Below, one piece after another: positions 1-7,396 of a DNA stretch of 30,264 bases. This DNA is from JAWWPG01 sp037719575 (GTDB lineage Bacteria; Actinomycetota; Actinomycetes; Propionibacteriales; Nocardioidaceae): assembly GCA_037719575.1 (NCBI GenBank), contig JBBJMF010000028.1, positions 1-30,264 on the forward strand, written 5' to 3'. Position 1 is the stretch's first letter. The number at the start of each line of letters is the position of its first letter. The notes under the pieces were generated by a model. That model was given only the letters and a program-made list of their open reading frames with translations, made no database searches and had not been told where the DNA came from. The translations under genes were made by a program, and so were the position numbers.

Positions 1-25
1 GGGACAAGGGCCGGATCGTCGGGAG

Positions 26-1402
26 TCAGGAGTCGAAGCCGAGGCCCATCCTGTCCAGGGTTCGGAGCCACAGGTTGCGGCGGCCCTGGTTACGGTCTGC
101 CGCCCTGATCGAGGCACGCGTCGCCTGGACGCCGAGCCAGGCCAGCGGCTCGGGCGGGAACGGCGGTGGCTTGCTGCGCACCATCTCGGTCGCGGTGCGC
201 TCCGTCTCCGTACCGGAAAGCAAGTCCAGCATCACCTGGCCGGCGAACCGGCTGGCCCCGACACCCAGGCCGGTGTAACCCGCCGCGTATGCCACCTGGC
301 CGCGGCGCGCCGTACCGAAGAACGCGCAGAACCGCCCGCACAGGTCGATCGCGCCGCCCCACGCGTGGCTCAGCCGCACCCCCCCGAGCTGCGGGAACGT
401 GGCGTCCAGATGGTCGGCGAGCAGCCCGAACGTCGCCCGACGAGTGTCGTACGACGCCTTGACCCGCCCGCCGAAGTGGTAGACCGCGTCGTACCCGCCG
501 AACAGGATCCGGTTGTCCGCGGTCAGTCGGTAGTAGTGGAACTGGTTGGCGCTGTCGCCGATCCCCTGTCGGTTGGCCCAGCCGATCGCGCCGAGCTCCG
601 CGGCGGTGAGGGGCTCGGTGACGATCGCGTAGTCGTAGACGGGCACGACGAAGGGCCGGGCACGTCGCACCAGCGACGGGAAGGCGTTCGTGCCGAGGAC
701 GACCTGGCGGGCGGTGACCGTGGACTCGCCAGCGCCGACGAGCACCCGCCGCCCGGAGGGTACGCCGGCGGTGTCGATGCCACGCGCCCTGGTGCCCTCG
801 AAGATCCGCACGCCGAGCGACTCGGCGGCCCGCGCCAGGCCCCAGGCGAGCTTCGCAGGATGCACCAGGACAGCACCGTCTCGATCCCACAGGCCTGCCC
901 GGTAGGTCGGCGAGTCGACCTGGCGGCGCACCGCCTCGGCGTCGAGGAACTCAGCCCCGTCCTCGTCGGCCGCGTCCCGCAACCACTCCACCTGGTGGTC
1001 CTCCGTCGCGACGTCGAGCTCGCCCGTCGCTTCGAGCTCGCAGTCGATCGCAAAGCGCTCGACGGTCGCGCGCAGGCCGCGCAGGTTGTCGACGCCCATG
1101 CTCTGCAGGACGTCGAACTCGTCCGGGAAGCGCTCCCGACCGTTCGCCGCGCCATGGGTCAGGCTGGCCGAGCAGAAACCGCCGTTGCGCCCGCTCGCCG
1201 CCCAGCCGATCCGCTCCGCCTCGACCAGGACGACGTCGCGGTCGGGCTCGGACTCCTTGGCGAGCAGCGCGGTCCAGAGGCCGGTGTAGCCCCCGCCCAC
1301 GACGAGCAGATCCGTCGTGGTGTCGCGGGTCAGCGCCGGCCGGCCGGCCGGCCGGCCCGGGTCGTCGAGCCAGTACGGCGTGTTGCTGGCGCCTGCCAGC
1401 AT
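26..1402 (-). CDS. FAD-dependent amine/amino-acid oxidoreductase (DadA/PuuB-like)
   Basis: The predicted protein has 458 residues and belongs to the DAO family of flavoproteins. These oxidatively deaminate amines or amino acids, passing electrons from FAD to oxygen or a carrier. A dinucleotide-binding motif (DLLVVGGGYTGLW) lies near residues 31–43, and the ASGRNGG motif, typical of the gamma-glutamylputrescine oxidase/DadA branch, follows at about residue 68. I chose the ATG at 1402, which encodes MLAGASNTPYW. Longer frames reach 1534 but would overlap miaB and add a low-complexity Arg/Gly-rich stretch. The start lies 16 bp after the miaB stop, so the two genes are probably cotranscribed. A CCGG microsatellite encodes GRPAGRPA near residue 20. 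The substrate cannot be told from sequence; glycine/D-amino-acid or polyamine-derived substrates are all possible. Confidence 0.85.
   Translation of the reverse strand: MLAGASNTPYWLDDPGRPAGRPALTRDTTTDLLVVGGGYTGLWTALLAKESEPDRDVVLVEAERIGWAASGRNGGFCSASLTHGAANGRERFPDEFDVLQSMGVDNLRGLRATVERFAIDCELEATGELDVATEDHQVEWLRDAADEDGAEFLDAEAVRRQVDSPTYRAGLWDRDGAVLVHPAKLAWGLARAAESLGVRIFEGTRARGIDTAGVPSGRRVLVGAGESTVTARQVVLGTNAFPSLVRRARPFVVPVYDYAIVTEPLTAAELGAIGWANRQGIGDSANQFHYYRLTADNRILFGGYDAVYHFGGRVKASYDTRRATFGLLADHLDATFPQLGGVRLSHAWGGAIDLCGRFCAFFGTARRGQVAYAAGYTGLGVGASRFAGQVMLDLLSGTETERTATEMVRSKPPPFPPEPLAWLGVQATRASIRAADRNQGRRNLWLRTLDRMGLGFDS
1336..1357. repeat. CCGG tetranucleotide microsatellite
   Basis: About 5.5 tandem copies of CCGG lie inside the 5' end of the FAD oxidase gene, in codons for GRPAGRPA. 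The unit is 4 bp, so gain or loss of one unit would shift the frame just before the FAD-binding motif. Confidence 0.8.
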
Positions 1403-1418
1403 GTCGGGGCGGGCCACC

Positions 1419-2954
1419 TCAGCCGGGCGACCGAAGGGGTTGGTCCACAACCGGCAGCCCGAGCGTCGGCATCCCCAGGGTGATGGCGGCTGGCCGCCCC
1501 CTGTCGGTGCCCGCCTGGCGGGCCTCCCATGCATCGCCGGCCCGAGTCCGACGTACCGAGAGCACCGGAGCGTCCGAGACGAGATGATGCGGCGCCGCGT
1601 GGGTCACCTCGGCGACGACAAGGTCGCCGGGACGGACGACGGCATCGCCCGGCGCCACGTGCACGAGTCTGTTGTCGCGGGCCCGGCCAGAGAGCCGATG
1701 GGTCGCCGCGTCCTTGCGCCCCTCCCCCTCCGCCACGAGCACCTCGACGAGACAGCCCTCGAAGCGCTGGTTCTCCGCCCAGGCGATCTGGTCGACGCAC
1801 TCGACGAGCGCCCGGTATCGCTCCTTGGCGACGCCGACCGGCACCTGGCCGGGCATCGAGGCCGCGGGCGTGCCCGGCCGGGTGGAGTAGAGGAACGTGA
1901 ACGCCCCACTGAACCTGGCCCGCTCGACCACGTCGAGGGTGTCCGCGAAGTCCGCGTCGGTCTCGCCCGGGAAACCCACGATGATGTCGGTGGTGATCGC
2001 TGCCTCGGGAATCGCCGCCCGCACGCGGTCGAGGATGCCGAGGTAGCGGTCGCGGCGGTAGGACCGTTTCATGGCCTTCAGCATGGTGTCCGAGCCGGAC
2101 TGCATCGGCATGTGCAGCTGCGGCATCACGTTGGGCGTCTCGGCCATCGCCGCGATCACGTCGTCGGTGAAGTCACGCGGGTGCGGCGACGTGAACCGGA
2201 CCCGCTCGAGGCCCTCGATGTCACCGCACTCCCGCAGCAGCCTGCCGAACGCGAAGCGGTCGCCGAAGCCGACCCCATAGGAGTTGACGTTCTGCCCGAG
2301 CAGGGTGACCTCGAGGACGCCCTCGGAGACCAGGGCCCGGATCTCCGCGAGCACCTCACCGGGGCGGCGGTCCTGCTCCGTGCCGCGCAACGACGGCACG
2401 ATGCAGAACGTGCACGTGTTGTTGCAGCCGACGCTGATCGCGACCCAGGCGGCGTACGCCGACTCGCGGCGCGTGGGCAGTGTCGACGGGAAGACCTCGA
2501 GCGACTCGAGGATCTCCACCTGCGCCTCCTGCGCCACCCGCGCGCGCTCCAGCAGCACGGGCAGCGAGGCGATGTTGTGGGTGCCGAAGACGACGTCGAC
2601 GTACGGCGCCCGGCGGGTGATCTCCGCCCGGTCCTTCTGCGCCAGACACCCCCCGACCGCGATCTGCATGTCGGGCCGGGCGGCCTTTGCCGGGGCCAGG
2701 TGGCTGAGGTTGCCGTAGAGCTTGTTGTCGGCGTTCTCCCTTACGGCACAGGTGTTGAAGACGACCACGTCGGCATCGGTGGCGACCCCGGCGCGCACGT
2801 AGCCGGCCGCCTCGAGCAGGCCCGACAGCCGCTCCGAGTCGTGCACGTTCATCTGACAACCGTAGGTCCGCACCTGGTAGGTCCGCGGTGCCGCGTTCGC
2901 GCACGCACCAGGCCGGACCGAAGTCGGCGGGGACGCCGCGAGGGGGATCGTCAT
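1419..2954 (-). CDS. miaB: tRNA-2-methylthio-N6-dimethylallyladenosine synthase MiaB
   Basis: This radical-SAM methylthiotransferase adds the 2-methylthio group to i6A37 of tRNAs reading codons that begin with U. The protein has 511 residues. The N-terminal UPF0004 domain holds the three cysteines of the auxiliary cluster (C33 in YGCQMN, C69 in NTCAVRENA, C103 in GGCLAQ). The radical-SAM cluster motif CNNTCTFC gives C177, C181 and C184. A TRAM-like domain follows from about residue 380, and the C-terminus ends with an LGMPTLG segment like other actinobacterial MiaBs. The start at 2954 gives a normal N-terminus ahead of TYQVRTYGCQMN. A TACCCT hexamer at 2964–2969 lies 9 nt upstream and may be its -10 box. 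It is divergent from the vapB remnant and followed by the FAD oxidase. Confidence 0.97.
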   Translation of the reverse strand: MTIPLAASPPTSVRPGACANAAPRTYQVRTYGCQMNVHDSERLSGLLEAAGYVRAGVATDADVVVFNTCAVRENADNKLYGNLSHLAPAKAARPDMQIAVGGCLAQKDRAEITRRAPYVDVVFGTHNIASLPVLLERARVAQEAQVEILESLEVFPSTLPTRRESAYAAWVAISVGCNNTCTFCIVPSLRGTEQDRRPGEVLAEIRALVSEGVLEVTLLGQNVNSYGVGFGDRFAFGRLLRECGDIEGLERVRFTSPHPRDFTDDVIAAMAETPNVMPQLHMPMQSGSDTMLKAMKRSYRRDRYLGILDRVRAAIPEAAITTDIIVGFPGETDADFADTLDVVERARFSGAFTFLYSTRPGTPAASMPGQVPVGVAKERYRALVECVDQIAWAENQRFEGCLVEVLVAEGEGRKDAATHRLSGRARDNRLVHVAPGDAVVRPGDLVVAEVTHAAPHHLVSDAPVLSVRRTRAGDAWEARQAGTDRGRPAAITLGMPTLGLPVVDQPLRSPG

Positions 2955-3035
2955 CGTCCGCCCAGGGTACGGCGAGCGCTCGGCGTACGGCCACCCCGAT
3001 CGAATGTCTCACGCGGGATACATTCCGGCACGGAC

Positions 3036-3239
3036 GTGACCATCCGAGATCTGCGCAACCACGGCGGCGACATCGTGGACCGAGTGAGCCGCGGTGAAGA
3101 GCTGACGATTACGCGTGACGGGAGGCCGGTGGCCGAGCTCAAGCCAGTGACACGTCCCTCACTCACGGCAGAGGCACGCACCGCCCGGTGGCGGAACCTC
3201 CCCGCCGTCGATCCGGGACTGTCCGCTCGTGGCACGTGA
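3036..3239 (+). CDS. Phd/YefM-type antitoxin, C-terminally truncated
   Basis: A 67-residue protein with the prevent-host-death fold signature: VTIRDLRNHGG at the start, then EELTITRDGRPVAEL. Intact members repress their own operon as dimers and neutralise a PIN toxin with a C-terminal tail. I set the start at the GTG at 3036, where homology begins; a TACATT hexamer at 3019–3024 could be its -10. The protein stops soon after RWRNLPAVDP, where related VapB antitoxins usually continue for another 15 or so residues to form the toxin-binding tail. The DNA-binding half therefore looks intact and the neutralising half appears lost. It is followed at once by a damaged vapC. Whether it still acts as a repressor is unknown. 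Confidence 0.75.
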   Translation: MTIRDLRNHGGDIVDRVSRGEELTITRDGRPVAELKPVTRPSLTAEARTARWRNLPAVDPGLSARGT

Positions 3240-3368
3240 CGCCGAGGTGCGAAGCCCGGCGTTCGACGCGTTGATTGCGGCACACGGGTTGGGCATCCAC
3301 TCCTGCAATCCGGCTGACTTCAGGGGATCGACGGATTCACCGTCATTGCCGTTCCGTACCCGACCTGA
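3229..3368 (+). pseudogene. VapC (PIN-domain toxin) remnant: N-terminus deleted, frameshifted
   Basis: Only the last third of a PIN ribonuclease is recognisable. One frame encodes VRSPAFDALIAAHGLGIHSCNPADF (discontinuous excerpts: FDALIAAHG, then CNPADF), which matches the DALIAA…NPxDF C-terminal block of VapC toxins. After DF, in the AGGGG run at 3322–3326, the homology moves to another frame, which reads IDGFTVIAVPYPT and stops at 3366–3368. This is the usual VapC ending (GIDGLTVVAVP). One missing G would explain the shift. About 90 N-terminal codons, including the first catalytic Asp, are absent, so this cannot be an active toxin. The deletion appears to fuse the antitoxin 3' end to the toxin interior near 3215–3245. 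Confidence 0.7.
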
Positions 3369-3370
3369 GC

Positions 3371-3419
3371 GCCTGACCGCAGGCGACCGGGAGACGTGCG
3401 CTGGTCGTTGCGAGCAACG
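3371..3419. terminator. Two short inverted repeats between convergent genes
   Basis: GCCTG-ACCG-CAGGC at 3371–3384 and CGTTGC-GA-GCAACG at 3406–3419 lie between the vapC remnant and the convergent epimerase gene. They could act as a weak bidirectional terminator. No U-tract follows, so this is tentative. Confidence 0.3.
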
Positions 3420-3441
3420 GCACCATCGTCATCACCCCTGC

Positions 3442-4446
3442 TCAAAGGACGCGGCCAACGACAGACAGAATCTCCTGCTCCTTCAGCGGATCCAGTCCCG
3501 AGGCACCGCGGTGGGAGGGTAACTCGGGGAAGCCCTCCTCCTGCAGCCAGTGCCAGGTGTCGCGAACGGTTTCGTCAACCGGTCGACAACGCAGCCCCTC
3601 GCGTTGGGCCGCCGACACGTCGGCGGCGTGCAGGCCCGCCAGGTCGCCGGACGGTGGCACCCAGATCGGCAGCTCGGTCCAACCGGAGACTCCCGCTGCC
3701 TCGATGACCTCCGGCGGCGTCCACACCAGCTCGGCGTCGACTCCAGTCGCATCGACACAGGCCTCGAGGAGCTCGCCCATGGTGGCATGACCCGGGGGGC
3801 TCACCGCGTTGAAGGCTCCGCTGGTACGTCGGTCTGCAGCGGCCAGCATCCAGTCCGCCAGGTCCCGCCCATCGACGTACTGAAGGGACCTATGTCTGGG
3901 ACCAGGGGCGAGCACCCGGCCGCCCCGGGAGATCCGGCCGAGCCACCACGGCAGTCGGCCGACGACCTCGTAGGGGCCGAGGATGAGCCCCGCCCGAGCA
4001 ACCAGCGCCCGCTCACCGAAGGTCTGCTCGACCGCGATCTCGGCGCCCCGCTTGGCGGCGGCGTAGTCCGACCCGTCCTCGCTCATCGGGTCGGCATCGA
4101 CGAGCGGAGCCGACTCGTCGGAGCCGACCGGGAGTGGCCACCCGTACACGGATCTGCTCGACACATAGACGTAGAACGCCACGCGGTCGGTGAGCAGCTC
4201 AGCCGCGTCGTGCACGACGCGTGGAGCATCGGACCAGGTGTCGAGCACCACGTCCCACGTCGAGTCGCCCAATGCCTCGGCGAGTGCGCGACGGTCTGTC
4301 CGGTCGACGTGGACCGCCGTCGCACCATCGCTGGACGGCCCGCTCACGCCGCGGGTGACCGTGGTGACCTGGTCGCCGCCCCGGAGCGCGGACTCCACGA
4401 CTGAGCGACCGACGTGATGGGTGCCACCGAGGACGAGAAGGCGCAT
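3442..4446 (-). CDS. NAD-dependent epimerase/reductase-like (extended SDR) protein
   Basis: A 334-residue Rossmann protein starting MRLLVLGGTHHVGRSVVE, a GGTxxxG nucleotide-binding motif of atypical/extended SDRs. A VSSRSVYG segment (about residues 93–100) and a YAAAKRGAE motif (about 130–138) supply the Ser and the YxxxK pair. The C-terminal half carries LQYVDGRDLADWM, as in isoflavone-reductase/epimerase-like proteins of actinobacteria. Substrate unknown; there is no sugar-pathway gene beside it. I used the ATG at 4446, preceded by an AGGATGAGG stretch that can serve as ribosome binding site; an in-frame extension to 4575 reads into the divergent promoter region. It is transcribed away from the ABC exporter genes. 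Confidence 0.8.
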   Translation of the reverse strand: MRLLVLGGTHHVGRSVVESALRGGDQVTTVTRGVSGPSSDGATAVHVDRTDRRALAEALGDSTWDVVLDTWSDAPRVVHDAAELLTDRVAFYVYVSSRSVYGWPLPVGSDESAPLVDADPMSEDGSDYAAAKRGAEIAVEQTFGERALVARAGLILGPYEVVGRLPWWLGRISRGGRVLAPGPRHRSLQYVDGRDLADWMLAAADRRTSGAFNAVSPPGHATMGELLEACVDATGVDAELVWTPPEVIEAAGVSGWTELPIWVPPSGDLAGLHAADVSAAQREGLRCRPVDETVRDTWHWLQEEGFPELPSHRGASGLDPLKEQEILSVVGRVL

Positions 4447-4520
4447 GACCTCATCCTGTGGCACAAAGCGGCCGACGTGAGGCGCCGTTCGCCACCAGCG
4501 CAAGGCCCCGCCAAACCAGG

Positions 4521-4549
4521 TTGCCCCCGTCTCGCCTGGCGGGTAAGTT
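4521..4549 (+). promoter_or_regulatory. Promoter of the ABC exporter operon
   Basis: TTGCCC (4521–4526) and TAAGTT (4544–4549) are spaced by 17 bp. The expected transcription start falls a few bases before the GTG at 4559, so the message would have little or no leader. The bases matching TTGnnn and TAnnnT are visible; promoter function is inferred. Confidence 0.5.
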
Positions 4550-4558
4550 CTTGCGATT

Positions 4559-5365
4559 GTGCCTCCGGACCTCAAGACGTATCGGAAGCTCGTCCGCGCC
4601 GGGTTCTCCCGGCAGGCGAACTACCGGCTGGCCATGCTGGCCGGACTCGTCACCAACGTGGTGTTCGGTTTCATCCGGGCGGCCATCCTCTTCGCGGCGA
4701 TCGAGAGCGCGGGCGGCACGCTGGGGGGCTACACGGCGGGCACGATCAGCTCCTACGTCTGGCTGTCCCAGGGCCTGATCGGGGCCATCGAGCTGAGCGG
4801 AAGGGCCGAGATCGGTGACCGGGTCCGCACTGGCGACGTGGCGATCGACTTCACCCGACCGGTCGACCTGCAGACCTGGCATCTCGCGGAGGACCTGGGT
4901 CGAGCGGCGTACACGCTGATCCCCCGCGGCCTGCCCTCGGTGCTGATCGGCGCCCTGACCGTCGGACTTGTCATGCCCGTCACCCCACTGCCCTACCTGC
5001 TCGGCATCGTCAGCATCGTCACGGGCGTCGCGATCTCGTTCTATGGTCGCTACGCCGTCAACATCCTGGGCTTCTGGCTGCTCGACACCCGGGGTGCTCG
5101 GACGCTCTACATGGTGGCAAGCGGGTTTCTCTGCGGCCTCTACGTGCCTGTCGCGCTCTTCCCGTCGTGGCTGCACACCGTGGCGTACTGCACGCCGTTC
5201 CCCTCGATCCTGCAGACCCCGATCAACATCGTCTCCGGCCGGACGGTCGGGCTCGACGCCGCCGCCGACCTGCTGATGCAGGCGGGCTGGCTCGTCGGGG
5301 TATGCGTGCTCGGCAGATGGCTCACCAGTGCCGGTCGCCGGAAGCTGGTGCTCAATGGGGGTTAA
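4559..5365 (+). CDS. ABC-2 type transporter permease, first subunit
   Basis: A 268-residue polytopic membrane protein with about six hydrophobic segments (roughly residues 28–50, 60–78, 115–140, 145–165, 180–200, 235–255). It resembles the uncharacterised COG4587 permeases, normally encoded with a COG3694 permease and a COG4586 ATPase, as here. Such three-part systems are exporters of unknown or drug-like substrates. The start is the GTG at 4559 (PPDLKTYRKLVRAGF follows). There is no clear Shine–Dalgarno, but a good promoter lies just upstream, so a leaderless start is likely. Its stop overlaps the start of the next permease (ATG at 5355 lies inside this gene), consistent with translational coupling. 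Confidence 0.85.
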   Translation: MPPDLKTYRKLVRAGFSRQANYRLAMLAGLVTNVVFGFIRAAILFAAIESAGGTLGGYTAGTISSYVWLSQGLIGAIELSGRAEIGDRVRTGDVAIDFTRPVDLQTWHLAEDLGRAAYTLIPRGLPSVLIGALTVGLVMPVTPLPYLLGIVSIVTGVAISFYGRYAVNILGFWLLDTRGARTLYMVASGFLCGLYVPVALFPSWLHTVAYCTPFPSILQTPINIVSGRTVGLDAAADLLMQAGWLVGVCVLGRWLTSAGRRKLVLNGG

Positions 5366-6167
5366 GACCTCGGCCTGGGCGCCGTACCGGGCCGTGCTCG
5401 CGTCCCGTGTCCGGGCGCAGCGCAGCTACCCGGCGGGGTTCGCTCTCGACCTGATGGGCTCGCTACTCATCGGTCTCACCGAGTTCGGAGAGGTATGGGT
5501 CATCTTCCACAATGTGCAGGTGCTGGGAGGTCTCGACTTCCACGCGATCCTGGTGCTGTTCGGGTTGTCGAACCTGGCCTTCTCGATCGCGGACCTCGTG
5601 GTGGGCCATCTGGACACGCTGCCCACGTATATCCGCGCCGGGACCCTGGATGCGTTCTACCTGAGACCCTTGCCGGTGCTCGCCCAGCTGATGACCAGCG
5701 AGATCGACCTGCGGCGCTTCTCGCGCATCGGCGTCGCCCTGGTTGCGCTCGGCGCCGGCCTCGGCCTCAGCGACGTCGCCGCCGACCCGCGCAACGTCGC
5801 GCTGATCACGCTCGCGGTGGTGTTCGGGTCGGCGATCTTCGCCGGGCTGTTCGTGTGCGCCGCGAGCCTGCAGTTCTTCCTGATCAACGGCGCCGAGCTG
5901 ACGAACGCGTTCACCTACGGCGGGTCGTACGCCTCGGCGCAGCCGGCGTCGATCTTCCCCTCTCCGCTGAAGCTGCTGTTCGGCTACCTCGCGCCGGTGG
6001 TGTTCACCGCCTACCTGCCGACGCTGGCGCTGCTCGACCTGCCCGGACCCGCGGGACTCCCGTCGTGGCTTGCCTGGCTCACCCCGCTCGCCGCCGGCTG
6101 GGTCTGGCTGATGGCGTTCGTGCTGTGGCGCTGGGGCACAGCTCACTACCAAGGAGCCGGCGGGTGA
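5355..6167 (+). CDS. ABC-2 type transporter permease, second subunit
   Basis: A 270-residue membrane protein of the COG3694 type, with about six hydrophobic stretches and a QRSYPAGFALDLMGSLL N-terminal region typical of this subunit. It should form a heterodimeric membrane channel with the preceding permease. I chose the ATG at 5355 (MGVKTSAWAPYR), which overlaps the previous gene by 11 bp; an upstream ATG at 5328 would lengthen the overlap. The TGA stop at 6165–6167 overlaps a GTG (GTGA), and that GTG opens the first of two micro-ORFs made by the 80-bp duplication. In the presumed ancestral arrangement the same GTGA would have coupled this gene directly to the ATPase. Confidence 0.85.
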   Translation: MGVKTSAWAPYRAVLASRVRAQRSYPAGFALDLMGSLLIGLTEFGEVWVIFHNVQVLGGLDFHAILVLFGLSNLAFSIADLVVGHLDTLPTYIRAGTLDAFYLRPLPVLAQLMTSEIDLRRFSRIGVALVALGAGLGLSDVAADPRNVALITLAVVFGSAIFAGLFVCAASLQFFLINGAELTNAFTYGGSYASAQPASIFPSPLKLLFGYLAPVVFTAYLPTLALLDLPGPAGLPSWLAWLTPLAAGWVWLMAFVLWRWGTAHYQGAGG

Positions 6168-6247
6168 ACGTGAGGATGGGCACTCGCCCTCGACCAGCCC
6201 AGCCCCTGAGACGCGGCACAGCTCACTACCAAGGAGCCGGCGGGTGA
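6164..6247 (+). CDS. Coupled micro-ORF 1 (27 residues) created by duplication
   Basis: The frame starts at GTG 6164, 7 nt after an AAGGAG at 6151–6156, and ends at TGA 6245–6247. Its start overlaps the permease stop and its stop overlaps the next GTG. The predicted peptide is basic and Pro/Arg/Gly-rich (begins VNVRMGTRPRPAQP) with no similarity I recognise. Most likely it is a by-product of the duplication and not a functional protein, but ribosomes should translate it on the way to the ATPase. Confidence 0.4.
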   Translation: MNVRMGTRPRPAQPLRRGTAHYQGAGG

Positions 6248-6327
6248 ACGTGAGGATGGGCACTCGCCCTCGACCAGCCCAGCCCCGGAGACGCGGCACA
6301 GCTCACTACCAAGGAGCCGGCGGGTGA
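6244..6327 (+). CDS. Coupled micro-ORF 2 (27 residues) created by duplication
   Basis: This second copy of the same frame is one unit further on. It starts at GTG 6244 behind AAGGAG at 6231–6236 and ends at TGA 6325–6327, overlapping the GTG of the ATPase gene. It differs from micro-ORF 1 by one residue (Leu to Arg). It has the same status: translatable, coupled, probably not functional in itself. Confidence 0.4.
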   Translation: MNVRMGTRPRPAQPRRRGTAHYQGAGG

Positions 6328-7319
6328 CCAAAGCGTCCCGAACTGACGCCACCGCGCCGTCGGTGGACATCGTCGACCTCACGCGGACCTTCACGGTCCG
6401 GCGGAAGGGCCTGGACGGCCGCCGCGCCCGGACAACCCTTGCCGCCGTCGACAAGGTGACGTTCCGGATCATGCCCGGCGAGTCTGTCGGGTACATCGGC
6501 GCGAACGGGGCCGGCAAGTCCACGACGATCAAGATGCTCTGCGGGATCTTGGTGCCGACCTCTGGCGAGGTGCGGACGTGTGGGCTCGACCCGCGGGGGA
6601 ACCGCCGAGACCTCGCGCGCCGCATCGGTGTCGTCTTCGGTCAGCGCTCACAGCTGTGGTGGGACCTGCCCCTTCGGGAGTCGTTCTCGATCCTGGCGGC
6701 GATCCACCGCCTCGACCCGGCGGCGGCAGCTCTGCGTACGACGGAGCTCGTGGACCAGCTCGAGATGGGCGACACTCTCGACACCCCGGTGCGGCAGCTC
6801 TCCCTCGGCCAGCGGATGCGCGCCGAGATCGCCGCGGCGCTGCTGCACTCCCCCGAGCTGCTGATCCTCGACGAGCCCACGATCGGGCTCGACGTGGTGT
6901 CGAAGGCGCGGCTCCGCGAGTTCCTGATCGCCGAGCGGGCGGCCCGCGGCACGACGCTCCTGCTCACCACGCACGACATGGGAGACGTCGAGCGGCTCTG
7001 CGACCGGGTGCTCGTGGTCGACCATGGACAGCTCGCGTACGACGGGACGCTGCCGGGTCTCGCGGCGACGGTCGGCGCCCAGCGGGTCCTCGTCGTCGAC
7101 CTCATGCAGCCGACGGCCGACCTGACGGGGATCCCCGGGACCACCCACCTGGGTAGCGAGGCGGACGGGTTGCGGCAGCGGCTGGGTTTCGACTCCGAGG
7201 CCACAACCGCGGCCACCGTGCTGGCGGCTGTGGTGGCCCGGGCCGACGTTCGCGACCTCTCGATCGACGAGCCCGACATCGAGGACGTCGTACGGCGGAT
7301 CTACCAGTCCACGCGCTAG
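6324..7319 (+). CDS. ABC transporter ATPase (COG4586-like)
   Basis: The 331-residue nucleotide-binding subunit of the exporter. Walker A is GANGAGKST (59–67), the Q-loop glutamine lies near 107 in VVFGQRSQLWW, the signature is LSLGQ (159–163), Walker B is ILDEP (181–185) and the H-loop histidine is H217. The C-terminal region of about 80 residues after the core fold is typical of this subfamily. The start is the GTG at 6324, 7 nt after AAGGAG (6311–6316). Translation should be reinitiated from the upstream frame at the GTGA overlap, which now passes through two duplicated micro-ORFs. Together with the two permeases it forms a probable exporter of unknown substrate. Confidence 0.93.
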   Translation: MTKASRTDATAPSVDIVDLTRTFTVRRKGLDGRRARTTLAAVDKVTFRIMPGESVGYIGANGAGKSTTIKMLCGILVPTSGEVRTCGLDPRGNRRDLARRIGVVFGQRSQLWWDLPLRESFSILAAIHRLDPAAAALRTTELVDQLEMGDTLDTPVRQLSLGQRMRAEIAAALLHSPELLILDEPTIGLDVVSKARLREFLIAERAARGTTLLLTTHDMGDVERLCDRVLVVDHGQLAYDGTLPGLAATVGAQRVLVVDLMQPTADLTGIPGTTHLGSEADGLRQRLGFDSEATTAATVLAAVVARADVRDLSIDEPDIEDVVRRIYQSTR

Positions 7320-7328
7320 CCGCTACCG

Positions 7329-7378
7329 ATTCGTCAGCGGTTCTGAGGGTTATCGCTGCGCGGTCACCGCAGACGAAT
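7329..7378. terminator. Long imperfect inverted repeat between convergent genes
   Basis: ATTCGTCAGCGGT (7329–7341) pairs with ACCGCAGACGAAT (7366–7378) with a single mismatch, leaving a 24-nt loop. It lies between the ABC ATPase and the convergent VOC gene, the place for a bidirectional terminator. The large loop and missing U-tract are unusual for intrinsic termination. Confidence 0.4.
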
Positions 7379-7396
7379 GGCGCAATGGTGCCGTGG

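Larger units (their letters stand above)
6135..6327 (+). repeat. 80-bp direct tandem duplication (2.4 copies) at permease–ATPase junction
   Basis: Units start at 6135, 6215 and 6295. A 33-bp core (beginning GGCACAGCTCACTACC and ending GGCGGGTGA) occurs three times without change. The two intervening 47-bp segments differ at one base (T6207 versus G6287). Each core holds AAGGAG, a 7-nt spacer and GTGA. The unit is therefore a complete start module: ribosome binding site, start codon and the overlapping stop of the preceding frame. The near identity suggests a recent slippage or unequal-exchange event. Confidence 0.95.

Noticed and set aside
365..3035. Long plus-strand open frames opposite the FAD oxidase and miaB (for example one running from 1317 into the antitoxin)
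   Set aside because: They are Arg/Ala/Pro-rich antisense shadows of well-supported minus-strand genes. Only the last 67 codons (the Phd antitoxin) have family similarity.
6135..6327. CRISPR-like repeat-spacer array
   Set aside because: There are only three 33-bp repeats and the two 'spacers' are nearly identical, so it is a tandem duplication. No cas genes are present.
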